The position numbers and the translations under genes were made by a program. The notes below the pieces were generated by a model. It made no database searches and was not told the DNA's origin. It saw nothing but the letters and a program-made list of their open reading frames with translations. A stretch of 62,481 nucleotides of DNA from an uncultured Collinsella sp. (GTDB lineage Bacteria; Actinomycetota; Coriobacteriia; Coriobacteriales; Coriobacteriaceae): positions 1-62,481 of the forward strand of contig CATYVH010000009.1 in assembly GCA_958413765.1 (NCBI GenBank). Reading direction: 5' to 3'. Shown piece after piece: positions 17,230 to 25,742 of this stretch (within the stretch, counting starts at the first letter, position 1; each line of letters begins with the position of its first letter).

Positions 17230-17934
17230 GTGAGCTTTATCAATACCATTCGCGAGGACATCAAGACCGTCCAGGCGCAGGACCCCGCCGCGCAAAACGG
17301 CCTGGTCATTTTCCTTTCGTACCCCGGTCTGCATGCCAAGTGGAACCACGTGCCCGAGCACTGGCTCTGGGAGCACGGTCATCGCTCACTCGCCCGCGTG
17401 CTCTCGCAAATCACCCGCCACATCACCGGCGTCGAGATTCATCCCGCCGCGCAAATTGGCAAGCACTTCTTTATCGACCACGCCATGGGCGTCGTTATCG
17501 GCGAGACCACCATTGTGGGCGACAACTGCGTGCTCTATCAGGGCGTTACGCTCGGCGGCACCGGTAACGAGACCGGCAAGCGCCACCCCACCCTGGGCAA
17601 CAACGTCACCGTGGGCACGGGCGCCAAGGTGCTCGGCAACATCCGCATCGGCAACAACGTCAAAATCGGCGGCAACTCGGTTGTTGTCAAAGACGTGCCC
17701 GACAACTGCACCGTCGTGGGCGTGCCCGGCCGCATCATCAAGCGCAACGGCTGCCGCGTGTTCGAAGAAAGCTTCGACGCCAAGCAGCACCGCGAGTATA
17801 TGCCCGACGATGCCGCCGAGCAGAGTGCCCTCAACCGTCAGGGTATCACCGAGAATGCCCGCCGCGTCAAGGAACTCGAGCGAGAAGTGGCCGAGCTCAA
17901 AGCCCTCGTCGCCAAGCTCGTGGACGAGCGCTAG
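17230..17934 (+). CDS. cysE: Serine O-acetyltransferase
   Basis: Predicted first committed enzyme of cysteine synthesis, making O-acetylserine from serine and acetyl-CoA. The left-handed beta-helix hexapeptide region runs through residues of about 70-170 (GVEIHPAAQIGKHFFIDH, GVVIGETTIVGDNCVLYQG, VTLGGTG). The catalytic Asp-His pair lies in FIDHAMG. The family's end region GVPGRIIKRNG follows, then a charged coiled-coil tail (RRVKELEREVAELKALVAKL). At 234 residues it is the short EpsC-like type. I start at the GTG at 17230, 7 bases after GGGAGGG. Monocistronic, with a terminator at 17971. Confidence 0.93.
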   Translation: MSFINTIREDIKTVQAQDPAAQNGLVIFLSYPGLHAKWNHVPEHWLWEHGHRSLARVLSQITRHITGVEIHPAAQIGKHFFIDHAMGVVIGETTIVGDNCVLYQGVTLGGTGNETGKRHPTLGNNVTVGTGAKVLGNIRIGNNVKIGGNSVVVKDVPDNCTVVGVPGRIIKRNGCRVFEESFDAKQHREYMPDDAAEQSALNRQGITENARRVKELEREVAELKALVAKLVDER

Positions 17935-17970
17935 AAACGGGCGGTCACCAACAACATTGACGCCAACGCA

Positions 17971-18009
17971 AAGGCGCGCCAGGGAATCCATCCCCGGCGC
18001 GCCTTATTC
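17971..18009 (+). terminator. Intrinsic terminator of cysE
   Basis: Stem AAGGCGCGCC / GGCGCGCCTT with an AGGG/CCCC inner part, followed by a modest TATTCC. Confidence 0.75.
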
Positions 18010-18013
18010 CTGA

Positions 18014-18042
18014 TGCGACAAAGGGACTGTCCCTTTGTCACA
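18014..18042. repeat. GGGACTGTCCC palindrome touching a stop codon
   Basis: GACAAAGGGAC and GTCCCTTTGTC pair around a single T (18017-18039). It directly abuts the TAA stop (18043-18045) of the minus-strand exporter gene and fills the gap to the cysE terminator. It is related to the elements at 2299 and 31315. Confidence 0.8.
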
Positions 18043-20043
18043 TTATGCGAACTGGCTCAGGTAGAGGTCGGCGTAGGCGCCCTCGACAGCCAGCAGCTCC
18101 TTGTGCGTGCCCTGCTCGATAATGTTGCCGTGATCCATGACCAGGATCAGGTCGGCATCCACGATCGTCGACAGACGGTGCGCGATAACAAAGCTCGTGC
18201 GCCCGCGCATGAGCGCGTCCATGGCGCGGCCGATGGCAAGCTCGGTGCGCGTATCCACGCTCGACGTCGCCTCGTCCAGGATGAGAATCGCCGGGTTGTT
18301 GAGCAGCACGCGTGCGATGGTTAGCAGCTGACGCTGGCCCTGGCTGATGCTTTCGGCATCGTTGGCTACGCGCGTGTCGTAGCCCTGAGGCATGGTGCGC
18401 ACAAAGAAGTCGACCTGGGCGGCGCGAGCGGCCGCAACAACCTCCTCGCGCGTTGCCTCGGGGCAGCCGTAGGCGATGTTCTCGGCAATCGTGCCGTCGA
18501 ACAGCCAGGCGTCCTGTAGCACCATGCCAAACTGCTGCCGTAGCTCGCCGCGGTCCATGAGGCGCGTATCCACGCCGTCAAGCGTAATACGGCCGCCGTC
18601 GATCTCGTAAAAGCGCATGAGCAGGTTGATGAGCGTCGTCTTGCCTGCGCCCGTGGTTCCCACCACGGCAATCTTCTGGCCCGGCTCGGCGGTAAACGAC
18701 ACGTCGCGCATGAGCGGCTTGTCGGGCGCATAGCCAAAGCGCACGTGCTCAAAAGCGACGCGGCCCTCAATGCGACCCGGCAGCTTGGCGGCCTCGTCCG
18801 GCAGCGGATCGGCCTCCATCTCGGGCTCATCAAGCAGGTCGAACACGCGCTCCGCACTCGCCAGCGCGCTCTGCAGCGAGTTAAAAGTGAACGACAGCTG
18901 CGTCATGGGTTCGGACGCCTCGTAGATAAACTGGAAGAACGCCTGGAACACGCCGACGGTCATCTGACCGGCCACCAGCATGTTGCAGCCCACAAGCGCG
19001 ATCACGATCTGCGCCAGACGACCGATAAAGCGAACCGCGGGGCCCACAGCGTTAATCATAAAGTCGGCCTTGGCGCTCACACGCGCCAGCTCGCCCGAGG
19101 CCTCGTGTACCTCGGCAGAACTCTGGCGCTCGCGGTTGAATGCGCGAATCACCAAACGGCCCGAATAGCCTTCCTCGACCGCGCTCGTGATTTTGGACAC
19201 CCACTCCTGACGCTCGCCCGTCACATCATGCGTACGGCGCGAAACCACCTTAGTCACCAGCAGCGACAACGCCGTAAAGAACAAAAAGACTAGCGTAAGC
19301 GGCACGCTAAACACGAACATCACGCCCACGGCGCCCACCACGGTGCCGATCGACACAAGCAGCTGCAGCAATCCGCGCTGCATGCTCTCGGACATCTTGT
19401 CCAAGTCGTTGGTCGCACGGCTGACGACCTCACCGGGACGATGCGCGTCAAAGAAGGCAAGCGGCAGACGGTTGAGCTTTTGTGCGATGCGGTTGCGTAG
19501 ACGCAGGTTGAGACGCTCGGCAACGCTCGACATCAAAAAGCTCTGGAGTGCGTAGAACGAGGCGGCGGCGGTCCAGATCATAAAGTAGATGAAGATGGTC
19601 CTGCCGCAGTTCTCCCAGGTAATGCTGAAGGTAGTGTTGTTGGCAAACGCCACCTTCATGTGCCCCCACAGTTCATCGATCACGCGGGCGCTGTAGGCCG
19701 GCGCCGCGGTGTTAAAGATGGCATAGAACACGATGCTCGCGAACACGATATAGAAACGCCAATGGTCGCCGGCGGCCTCGCTCCACAGGCGGCGCACCGT
19801 CGCCCAGGTGTCGCGGGGCGTCTCGTCCTCGTCCTCGTCGTCAACATCGCGCATGCGCTCTGCCTCGGCGCGGGCGCGCTCGTCCTCGGCGCGCTCGTTT
19901 TCCTCGTAGAGCGCCTGGCGGCGAGCCTCGCGCTCCGCCGCCTTGGCGGCTTCGTCCAGGCCGGGCGTGGCGCCCGTCTCCTCGACTGTCTCTGCAACCG
20001 CGGCGTCATCGGCGATGCCCTGCTTCTTGAGCTCCTCGGTCAT
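18043..20043 (-). CDS. ABC exporter half-transporter with acidic N-terminal tail
   Basis: A 666-residue exporter half with a long charged N-terminal tail of about 90 residues (EEN, AEAERMRDVDDEDEDE), then six membrane segments and an ATPase domain. Walker A is GTTGAGKTT, the signature ISQGQRQ is non-canonical and Walker B LILDEATSS is intact. I start at the ATG at 20043, with GGGAGG 8 bases upstream; it lies one base after the stop of the gene at 20045. It forms a heterodimer with that gene's product. Its architecture mirrors the 6678/8538 pair, so the two loci look like ancient paralogues. The operon is headed by a MarR regulator. Confidence 0.93.
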   Translation of the reverse strand: MTEELKKQGIADDAAVAETVEETGATPGLDEAAKAAEREARRQALYEENERAEDERARAEAERMRDVDDEDEDETPRDTWATVRRLWSEAAGDHWRFYIVFASIVFYAIFNTAAPAYSARVIDELWGHMKVAFANNTTFSITWENCGRTIFIYFMIWTAAASFYALQSFLMSSVAERLNLRLRNRIAQKLNRLPLAFFDAHRPGEVVSRATNDLDKMSESMQRGLLQLLVSIGTVVGAVGVMFVFSVPLTLVFLFFTALSLLVTKVVSRRTHDVTGERQEWVSKITSAVEEGYSGRLVIRAFNRERQSSAEVHEASGELARVSAKADFMINAVGPAVRFIGRLAQIVIALVGCNMLVAGQMTVGVFQAFFQFIYEASEPMTQLSFTFNSLQSALASAERVFDLLDEPEMEADPLPDEAAKLPGRIEGRVAFEHVRFGYAPDKPLMRDVSFTAEPGQKIAVVGTTGAGKTTLINLLMRFYEIDGGRITLDGVDTRLMDRGELRQQFGMVLQDAWLFDGTIAENIAYGCPEATREEVVAAARAAQVDFFVRTMPQGYDTRVANDAESISQGQRQLLTIARVLLNNPAILILDEATSSVDTRTELAIGRAMDALMRGRTSFVIAHRLSTIVDADLILVMDHGNIIEQGTHKELLAVEGAYADLYLSQFA

Positions 20044-20044
20044 G

Positions 20045-21781
20045 CTACTCACCTCCCTTCATCTGCGATTCCGCGATAGCGCGGTACACCTCGCAGGTTT
20101 CCATGAGCTCGTCGTGCGTGCCCAGGCCCACGACCTCGCCGTCCTTGAGCACCACGATCTGGTCGGCATGCAAGATCGTCGAGATGCGCTGCGCGATGAT
20201 GAGCACCGCAGCGTCGCGCGTCTCCTCCTGCAGCGCATGGCGCAGCGCCGCATCGGTCTTAAAGTCCAAGGCCGAAAAACTGTCATCGAAGATATACAGA
20301 TCGGCATGCTTCATGAGGGCGCGGGCAATGGCCAGGCGCTGGCGCTGACCGCCCGAAAAGTTCGTGCCACCCTGCGCCACCGGGGTATCGAGCCCCTGCG
20401 GCTGATCGAGCACAAAGGTGCTCTGGGCAACCTGCAGCGCATGAAGCATGTCCGCCTCGGTCGCGTCCTCGTTGCCAAAGCGCAGATTGCTTGCCACGGT
20501 GCCCGAGAACAGCCACGCCTTCTGCGGCACATAGGCAATGCGCCCGCGAATCTCGTCTTGCGAAAGGCCGCGCAGGTCAACACCGTCCAGGCGAATGGCG
20601 CCCTTCGTGGCATCGTGAAAACGCAGTAAGAGCTTTGCCACCGTCGACTTACCCGAACCGGTCGAGCCCACAATCGCGGTCGTCTGACCGCGACGACAGG
20701 CAAAGCTCAGGTCGCACAGGGTGTCCTCGTCGGCATCGTCAAAGCGAAACGACATGTGATCGAACTCAGCGACCGCATCCGCATCGCCCCCGGAGGCAGG
20801 CGCCCCGTCACCCAGCGTACGCTCGCCGTCCACGATGCTCGGCTCAATCTCCAACACCTGCTGCGCACGGTTCAGGCACGCCGCGGCGCGCGGCAGCGTC
20901 AGCACTACCATCTGCGCCATCATCACAAAGAACAGGATCAGGAGCGCATATTCCAGCACCGCGGAGATGCTCGCAATCTGCATTGCATGGGCGCCAACGC
21001 GGTTGCCGCCCACCCACAGCACCGCCACCTCGGCAATGTTCATCAAAAAGAAGGTAGAGCTATCAAGGCCCACAAACAGGTGGTTGACCTTAATGGCGTT
21101 GTCCGCGTAATCGCTAAACACCTCGTCCAGGCGCCGCTCCTCGTGACGCTCCTTGTTAAACGCACGGATGACGCGCACGCCCACGATGTTTTCGCGCAGC
21201 ACCACGTTCATGCGGTCGATAAAGCTCTGCAAGCGCATAAAGATCGGAGCCGCGTTGGCAACCGTAAAGACCGCCGCCACCAGCACAATCGCAACCACGA
21301 CGCCCAGAAGCGTGCCCATGGCAGGATCGATAAACCAGGCGAAGATGATGCCCGCCACAGCCAAAAACGGCACGGGCAGCACCAGCTGAATGGTCTGCAG
21401 AATCGCCTGCTGAATCACGTTGATGTCATTGAGCGAGCGCGTGATCATCGATCCGGTGCCAAAGCGCTCAAAGTCGCTGGCCGCGAGCTCGAGCGACTTG
21501 TCGTACACGGCATTGCGGATATCGCAGGCCACGTTGGCGGCCAAGCGCGCCGAAAGATAGCAGCCCAGCACCGCGCCGCCGCTGGCCATGCCGGTCGCGA
21601 TAAGCATGTAGAGGCCATTGCGCAAAATGTAGTCGACATCACCCGTGGTGATACCGGTGTTGACCATGTTCGCCAGCATCGTGGGAACCAACAGCGTGCC
21701 GACGTTATCAACCAGCAGCACCAGCAGCGTCACTGCGACAAGCCCTCGATAGGGCTTCAGAAACCTCATTAACAGTCGCAC
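20045..21781 (-). CDS. ABC exporter half-transporter, degenerate Walker B partner
   Basis: A 578-residue exporter half. Six hydrophobic segments are followed by Walker A GSTGSGKST, canonical signature FSGGQRQR and Walker B LYIFDDSFSALD with Asp in place of the catalytic Glu. With the ISQGQ signature of its partner this predicts one silent ATP site. The start is uncertain: a GTG at 21781 lies inside the MarR gene, and an ATG at 21769 overlaps the MarR stop as TAATG. Either implies translational coupling to the regulator. Substrate unknown, probably a drug or other toxic compound given the MarR control. Confidence 0.92.
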   Translation of the reverse strand: MRLLMRFLKPYRGLVAVTLLVLLVDNVGTLLVPTMLANMVNTGITTGDVDYILRNGLYMLIATGMASGGAVLGCYLSARLAANVACDIRNAVYDKSLELAASDFERFGTGSMITRSLNDINVIQQAILQTIQLVLPVPFLAVAGIIFAWFIDPAMGTLLGVVVAIVLVAAVFTVANAAPIFMRLQSFIDRMNVVLRENIVGVRVIRAFNKERHEERRLDEVFSDYADNAIKVNHLFVGLDSSTFFLMNIAEVAVLWVGGNRVGAHAMQIASISAVLEYALLILFFVMMAQMVVLTLPRAAACLNRAQQVLEIEPSIVDGERTLGDGAPASGGDADAVAEFDHMSFRFDDADEDTLCDLSFACRRGQTTAIVGSTGSGKSTVAKLLLRFHDATKGAIRLDGVDLRGLSQDEIRGRIAYVPQKAWLFSGTVASNLRFGNEDATEADMLHALQVAQSTFVLDQPQGLDTPVAQGGTNFSGGQRQRLAIARALMKHADLYIFDDSFSALDFKTDAALRHALQEETRDAAVLIIAQRISTILHADQIVVLKDGEVVGLGTHDELMETCEVYRAIAESQMKGGE

Positions 21782-22269
21782 GACTCCCCCTCACATTGAT
21801 CCTGCGTCTGGCCTGCAGCTGCCACCTGCTGCTTAAATGTCTCGCACTCCTCATCGAGCACCTGGGAGAATTTGCCGATCAAGCGCATAATCTCGCGTTG
21901 CTCACACGGCTCAAGCGCGCCAAAGGCTCGCTGCTCGGCCTTGAGTGCCGGCAGCGCATAACGCTCGGCAAATCGCCTGCCCTCTTCGGTCAGGCTCACA
22001 ACCTTGTTCTTACGACTGCCTTCGGCAAACTCCAACGTTGCGAAGCCCCGCGCCGTCAAGGTTTTAATTGCCGAGTTGATGGTCTGCTTGCTGTAGAACC
22101 ATTCGCTTGTCAGACGGCTTACGGCAATACTGCCGCCCGCCGTGCTGGTATCGACGAGCATCCAGTAAGCGCAGTCCGAAAGGCCGCAGGCGCGCGAGAA
22201 CTCCGAATAGATATGGTCGAGTCCATTGAGCAACCGGTCGAAGTCGACCAGCGTAACCGCACTATTCAT
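21769..22269 (-). CDS. MarR-type winged-helix regulator of the exporter operon
   Basis: A 166-residue protein with the MarR layout: dimerisation helices, a winged helix in the middle (YSKQTINSAIKTLTARGFAT, with the basic wing SRKNKVVSLTEEGRRFA) and C-terminal helices. The last 15 residues are cysteine-rich (CEGESCDC), which could sense metals or thiols, but that is speculation. GGTGGG lies 4-5 bases before the ATG. It is the first gene of an operon with the two exporter genes. A 16-base direct repeat overlaps its promoter, the expected site of autoregulation. Confidence 0.88.
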   Translation of the reverse strand: MNSAVTLVDFDRLLNGLDHIYSEFSRACGLSDCAYWMLVDTSTAGGSIAVSRLTSEWFYSKQTINSAIKTLTARGFATLEFAEGSRKNKVVSLTEEGRRFAERYALPALKAEQRAFGALEPCEQREIMRLIGKFSQVLDEECETFKQQVAAAGQTQDQCEGESCDC

Positions 22270-22285
22270 CTATCCCACCATTCGA

Positions 22286-22345
22286 TTGTCCGATTTTTGA
22301 CCAATTTTATATCTCTATATTAGTCCGAGTTTTGACTATCGTCAA
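22286..22345 (-). promoter_or_regulatory. Promoter with direct-repeat operator of the MarR-exporter operon
   Basis: On the minus strand TTGACG (22340-22345), a 17-base spacer and TATAAT-like TAATAT (22317-22322) form a near-ideal sigma-70 promoter. Two copies of TTGTCCGATTTTTGAC / TAGTCCGAGTTTTGAC (plus-strand spelling, 14 of 16 identical) lie at 22286-22301 and 22321-22336. One covers the spacer and the other the start of the transcript. Binding by the MarR product would block transcription. Confidence 0.75.
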
Positions 22346-22387
22346 CAGGCTCTCCGCAAATGCGTGCACTTTTATGGCCTATCGGCA

Positions 22388-22424
22388 GAAAAAGACCGCC
22401 GGCGCGGGGGCGGCGCCAGCGGTC
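22388..22424 (-). terminator. Intrinsic terminator of the 96-residue gene
   Basis: Minus-strand stem GACCGCTGGCGCC / GGCGCCGGCGGTC-like, followed by TTTTTCTG. Confidence 0.8.
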
Positions 22425-22450
22425 ACGTGAAAATCGGGTTTTATTGCCTG

Positions 22451-22741
22451 TTAGGCGGCGACGGCCTCATAGACCGTAGCGCCCGAGAAGCTGTCATGCA
22501 GGCTCTTGCCGGCAATCCACGGCAGCTCGACAACCTCGCAGACCGTGTTGACCAGCTCGGAGCAGTCAGTAAAGTGGCCCTTGTCGTTGAGGGCCTCGCA
22601 ATCCTGAACACGCCAATAGCCATCGGTGTGCGTGATGTAGTACTCGTGATCGTCAATCGTCACAAAAGCGCGCGTCTTGGAACGCAGCAGCTTCAGAAAT
22701 CCTTCGAAGTCGGTCTCGACGACATCTCCAGCCTGGAACAT
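22451..22741 (-). CDS. Unknown 96-residue protein
   Basis: Not recognised. A well-marked small gene: AGGAGG lies 9 bases before the ATG at 22741 and a strong terminator follows. The product is acidic and soluble, with no signal peptide or membrane segment. It opens MFQAGDVVETDFEGFLKLL and contains FVTIDDHEYYITHTDGYWRV, which reads like a small beta-barrel or sheet, and ends in an Ala-rich tail. Two cysteines lie near the middle (VQDCEAL, FTDCSEL) and a third in VNTVCEV. Probably a conserved lineage-specific protein. No operon partner. Confidence 0.75.
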   Translation of the reverse strand: MFQAGDVVETDFEGFLKLLRSKTRAFVTIDDHEYYITHTDGYWRVQDCEALNDKGHFTDCSELVNTVCEVVELPWIAGKSLHDSFSGATVYEAVAA

Positions 22742-23035
22742 GATGTTACCTCCTGGCCCGGCGCCACCACGGCGCATTGATAAACGTTGGTACTCCTTTA
22801 GTAAAACCTTTATCAGAGGTTATGCGTTCGTCATTTAGGCAAGTGGTAAAAAACCGCAGGGTAGACGGGATAAAACGTTTAACCATCCCATTTGTTTGTC
22901 ACATTCTGAAGCTACTTTTATGCAAACCTACTTTCCCAATTGGAATCTATCCTTTTGGCCGGGCAATTGACCGTCTATCGTTTGAGCCCGACGGGTATGA
23001 ACGGGGCATCTGCAACGCCACTACAAGGAGACACC
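22742..23035. other. Intergenic region upstream of the small nitroreductase
   Basis: Divergent gap of about 290 bases. TTGACC near 22970 could be a -35 for the plus-strand gene, but no well-spaced -10 follows. GATAAAACGTTTAACC near 22870 is a weak dyad. No gene or RNA is evident. Confidence 0.4.
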
Positions 23036-23557
23036 ATGGAGACTCTCGAAGCGCTCATCCACCGCCGCAGCTGCCGCAAATACAGCGATCGTCCCGTCGA
23101 GGCCGAAAAGCTTGCACGTATTATCGAAGCCGGCCAATATGCACCGAGCGGCATGGGCCGCCAACCGGTGACGTTTGTCGCCGTCACCGACCCCGCGACC
23201 GTCGAGCGTCTCTCGCAGCTTAACGCCCAAGTCATGGGTAGCAACGGCGACCCCTTCTACGGAGCCAAAACGGTTGTGGTGGTACTGGTCGACCGCAACG
23301 TGCCCACGCATCTGGAAGACGGCTCGCTCGCCATGGGCAACTTGCTCAACGCCGCCTATGCACTGGGTGTCGATTCATGCTGGATTCACCGCGCGCATGA
23401 GGTCTTTGACTCGCCCGAGGGCCTGGAGCTGCTGGCCAGCTGGAGCCTGCCCGCCGACGGCAGCCTGCGCGGTGTCGGTCACTGCATTCTGGGCTATGCC
23501 GAGGACACGCTACCCGAGCCCAAACCCCGCCGCGACAACGTGGTGTACGTTAGGTAA
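23036..23557 (+). CDS. Small nitroreductase family oxidoreductase
   Basis: Predicted 173-residue FMN-dependent oxidoreductase of the minimal nitroreductase size. RRSCRKYSDRPVE is the FMN-phosphate motif, QYAPSGMGRQPV the next family block, and GVDSCWIHRAHEVF the C-terminal flavin-side block. AAGGAG lies 8 bases before the ATG at 23036. Substrate unknown. It shares no close similarity with the nitroreductase at 2335 beyond the fold motifs. It ends in a perfect hairpin three bases after its stop (23561-23587). Confidence 0.9.
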   Translation: METLEALIHRRSCRKYSDRPVEAEKLARIIEAGQYAPSGMGRQPVTFVAVTDPATVERLSQLNAQVMGSNGDPFYGAKTVVVVLVDRNVPTHLEDGSLAMGNLLNAAYALGVDSCWIHRAHEVFDSPEGLELLASWSLPADGSLRGVGHCILGYAEDTLPEPKPRRDNVVYVR

Positions 23558-23560
23558 TTA

Positions 23561-23587
23561 GTTCCGCCGTTCTAACGAACGGCGGAC
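23561..23587 (+). repeat. CCGCCGTTC hairpin, stop-proximal family
   Basis: CCGCCGTTC / GAACGGCGG with loop TAAC begins three bases after the nitroreductase stop, followed by CCCGCTCG. Nearly the same hairpin follows the stops at 46000 and 50697, and its left half follows the glmS stop at 27791. It could serve as a 3' end hairpin although no T tract follows. Confidence 0.75.
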
Positions 23588-23598
23588 CCGCTCGCAAC

Positions 23599-24174
23599 TT
23601 ATCTTGCCGATGGAGTTGTCGTCGTTTCGTTCGTCTGGGTCGTTTCGGCGCCGTCGCCCTGTTCGCCCTCGTCCTTTTGAGCGTCGGCGATGGTGGAGGC
23701 TGCCGCAACGATACCGCGCTGGGGCGCAACGCCCGTCTGGGTCTGTGCGCCCTCGACAACTTCTGTACCTACATGCGCGAGCTCGGGCGATTTAAACATT
23801 GCGTCCAAGTTGGCGCCGCCGCCGGCGTAGCCAAGCGCAGCGAGTGCGATGATGATCACCGCAATGACGACCGCGATCGGAACATAACGATGCCAACCAG
23901 CCGGATTGAGTCCGCTGCGACGAGCCGCCCCGCGGCTGATGTAACCGAGCGTTCCGTCGTGCTTGAGCTTTGAGCCCACCACGCGTTTGCGGCCCCACAA
24001 CGAGGACTCGGCCTGCATGGCCAAGCGGGCGCTTGCCGAAGGATAGCCGTATTTAGTGCGTTTGAACGAGCCATCAAACCCCGAGGCGTGTTTGCCCCAC
24101 GTCACCGATGTTGTGCGTCGGTTGACCGGCGCGGCACTCCGCCTTCTGCGGCTCGGTTTTGTAGTCTCAGCCAT
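23599..24174 (-). CDS. Unknown single-pass membrane protein with basic N-terminus
   Basis: Not recognised. The 191-residue product has a strongly basic N-terminal half of about 100 residues (KPSRRRRSAAPVNRRTT, FKRTKYGYPSASARLAM). A single hydrophobic segment, VPIAVVIAVIIIALAALGY, follows, then an acidic, Thr- and Gln-rich tail (EGEQGDGAETTQTNETTTT). The layout fits a protein with a cytoplasmic basic domain and an outside tail. I start at the ATG at 24174 with GGGGG just upstream. It is followed in the same direction only by gene ends and lies downstream of the regulator gene at 24259. Probably lineage-specific. Confidence 0.7.
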   Translation of the reverse strand: MAETTKPSRRRRSAAPVNRRTTSVTWGKHASGFDGSFKRTKYGYPSASARLAMQAESSLWGRKRVVGSKLKHDGTLGYISRGAARRSGLNPAGWHRYVPIAVVIAVIIIALAALGYAGGGANLDAMFKSPELAHVGTEVVEGAQTQTGVAPQRGIVAAASTIADAQKDEGEQGDGAETTQTNETTTTPSAR

Positions 24175-24258
24175 ACGCCCCCGCACGCCGTAACCAAATC
24201 GAAACAATAACGCTTTGGACTGTAGCACACGCGTCGCGCGCGGTCACGGGCGCCTCGC

Positions 24259-25476
24259 TCAACGGTCATCGTCCTTCAGTAAGCGCCACAGCGTTGTTCG
24301 GCTTATGCCCAGCACCTCCGCCGCACGGGTTCGGTTGCCGTGGAGATGATCTACAACCAGATGCGCGATATCTCGCTCGGTATCGGCCAGCGGTCGCAGG
24401 ATATACAGGTCGCTTTCGAGTGTCGGGGCGCCAAAGGTTGCGGTCTTAATCACGTCCTCTTGGGCCAGCACTTCCTCCGCCACAGCGCGATCCACCGTGC
24501 CCGCCCCCACCAATATATACAGTCGTTCCGAGACCTCGCGGAGCTGCAGATAATTGCGCGGCCAGCGGTAAGCATCGAGCGCCTTCGTCGCCGCGGCAGA
24601 CAGCGTGGGTGCTGCCGTCCCAAATGCACCAGCGAGATATTCCAAATAGCGCGCAACCTTCGTCGACGCGGCCCCCTGCTCGACGATTGCCGGCGCCACG
24701 CTCACCGCACAGGCGAAGCGCTCGGTCACAAAGGCGGCTTGATTACTTTCGCTGCCGCCCGGCATGTCATTCGCCGTCAGCACCACATGGCAGCGCGTCG
24801 CCAACGCGGTGTCGGCCATCGTGGAAACGAGCTCGCGAAGGCGCTGGGGGCCAACCGCATTCCAGCCCGCAATGTAAAGTGTCAGCCCCGTTTGGAACAA
24901 CGGCGATTCGGCGCTTTTGAGCACGTGGCGCCAACCGCGATCGGTAAGCTCATCGAGCGCAACGGCAACAAAGGGTTGATCGGCAAAAGGACCGTCCAGA
25001 TAGAGGCGCTTGGCGATCTCGACCTGACCCGCTCCCAGCTCGCCCTCGAGCATAAGGGGCACGCCGCGCGCGTAACTCTCGGCGACCGGCGCAGCTACCG
25101 AGGCCGCCCCCTCAACGATGCCGTACGCGCTCGATTCGTAGCGGGCCTCAACTTCGTCGGCGTTGAGCCACTCGATGCCCGCATGTGCCGCGGCGCCGCG
25201 TACCTCGCGGACCACGACGACCCAAAGGCCCCCGCCTTCTTTGTCGGTGGGGCGAACGGTCAGGCTCAGGCGCGTACCCGCACGCCCCATAACCAGACGC
25301 GCGCCGTCTCCTATACGGTCGAGGCGCTCAGCGACAAAAGCCGCCACATCCCGCTCAAGCGCCGCGTCATTCATGGTCGAAATCGCGACGTCCCCACGCG
25401 CATCGATTGCCAATGCCGAGGCCCCGGCAGCAGCCAGGGCCTCGGTCAAGATGTTCAGCTTGGCATCGCTATCCAT
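24259..25476 (-). CDS. NtrC-like regulator with degenerate AAA+ domain and Fis-type HTH
   Basis: A 405-residue protein with the shape of a bacterial enhancer-binding protein: an N-terminal sensory part (about 1-110), a central AAA+-like domain and a C-terminal Fis-type helix-turn-helix (HGNRTRAAEVLGISRTTLWR). The Walker A equivalent is GELGAGQVE (145-153), with Gln151 where the ATP-binding Lys should be. The GAFTGA loop that contacts sigma-54 is not present. It is therefore unlikely to hydrolyse ATP or open sigma-54 promoters and may be an ordinary DNA-binding regulator. AGGGG lies 8 bases before the ATG. The dyad TTCAAAATTGAA at 25532-25543 lies in its own leader. The upstream same-strand yeiH is a candidate target. 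Confidence 0.75.
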   Translation of the reverse strand: MDSDAKLNILTEALAAAGASALAIDARGDVAISTMNDAALERDVAAFVAERLDRIGDGARLVMGRAGTRLSLTVRPTDKEGGGLWVVVVREVRGAAAHAGIEWLNADEVEARYESSAYGIVEGAASVAAPVAESYARGVPLMLEGELGAGQVEIAKRLYLDGPFADQPFVAVALDELTDRGWRHVLKSAESPLFQTGLTLYIAGWNAVGPQRLRELVSTMADTALATRCHVVLTANDMPGGSESNQAAFVTERFACAVSVAPAIVEQGAASTKVARYLEYLAGAFGTAAPTLSAAATKALDAYRWPRNYLQLREVSERLYILVGAGTVDRAVAEEVLAQEDVIKTATFGAPTLESDLYILRPLADTERDIAHLVVDHLHGNRTRAAEVLGISRTTLWRLLKDDDR

Positions 25477-25742
25477 GATTTGCCCCTGTCCGCGGCGACG
25501 TGCAACCGCCGACGGTCGCACGACCGAGTGTTTCAAAATTGAACGATATTGCTCACCAAACACTATAGGGCAGAAAGCGCCGTCCTGCGAGTATAGGTGT
25601 TGCCCCGCATCGCCATCCTGGCGGGGCGATAAGAGCTCTTCGGGACTTATAAACCTGCGGACAAGCCATACCCGCAAGAGCTCCTATCGCTCCACCGCAG
25701 GCATGCGCTCACCAGCAACCAGCACGCAAATAAGCTACTCCT
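25477..25742 (-). promoter_or_regulatory. Leader of the NtrC-like regulator with TTCAA-AA-TTGAA dyad
   Basis: This gap lies between the yeiH stop and the regulator start. It holds the dyad TTCAAAATTGAA (25532-25543), like sites bound by Fis-type HTH regulators, and a GCCCCGC / GCGGGGC hairpin (about 25603-25628) that may close the yeiH transcript. No gene is evident. Confidence 0.45.
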
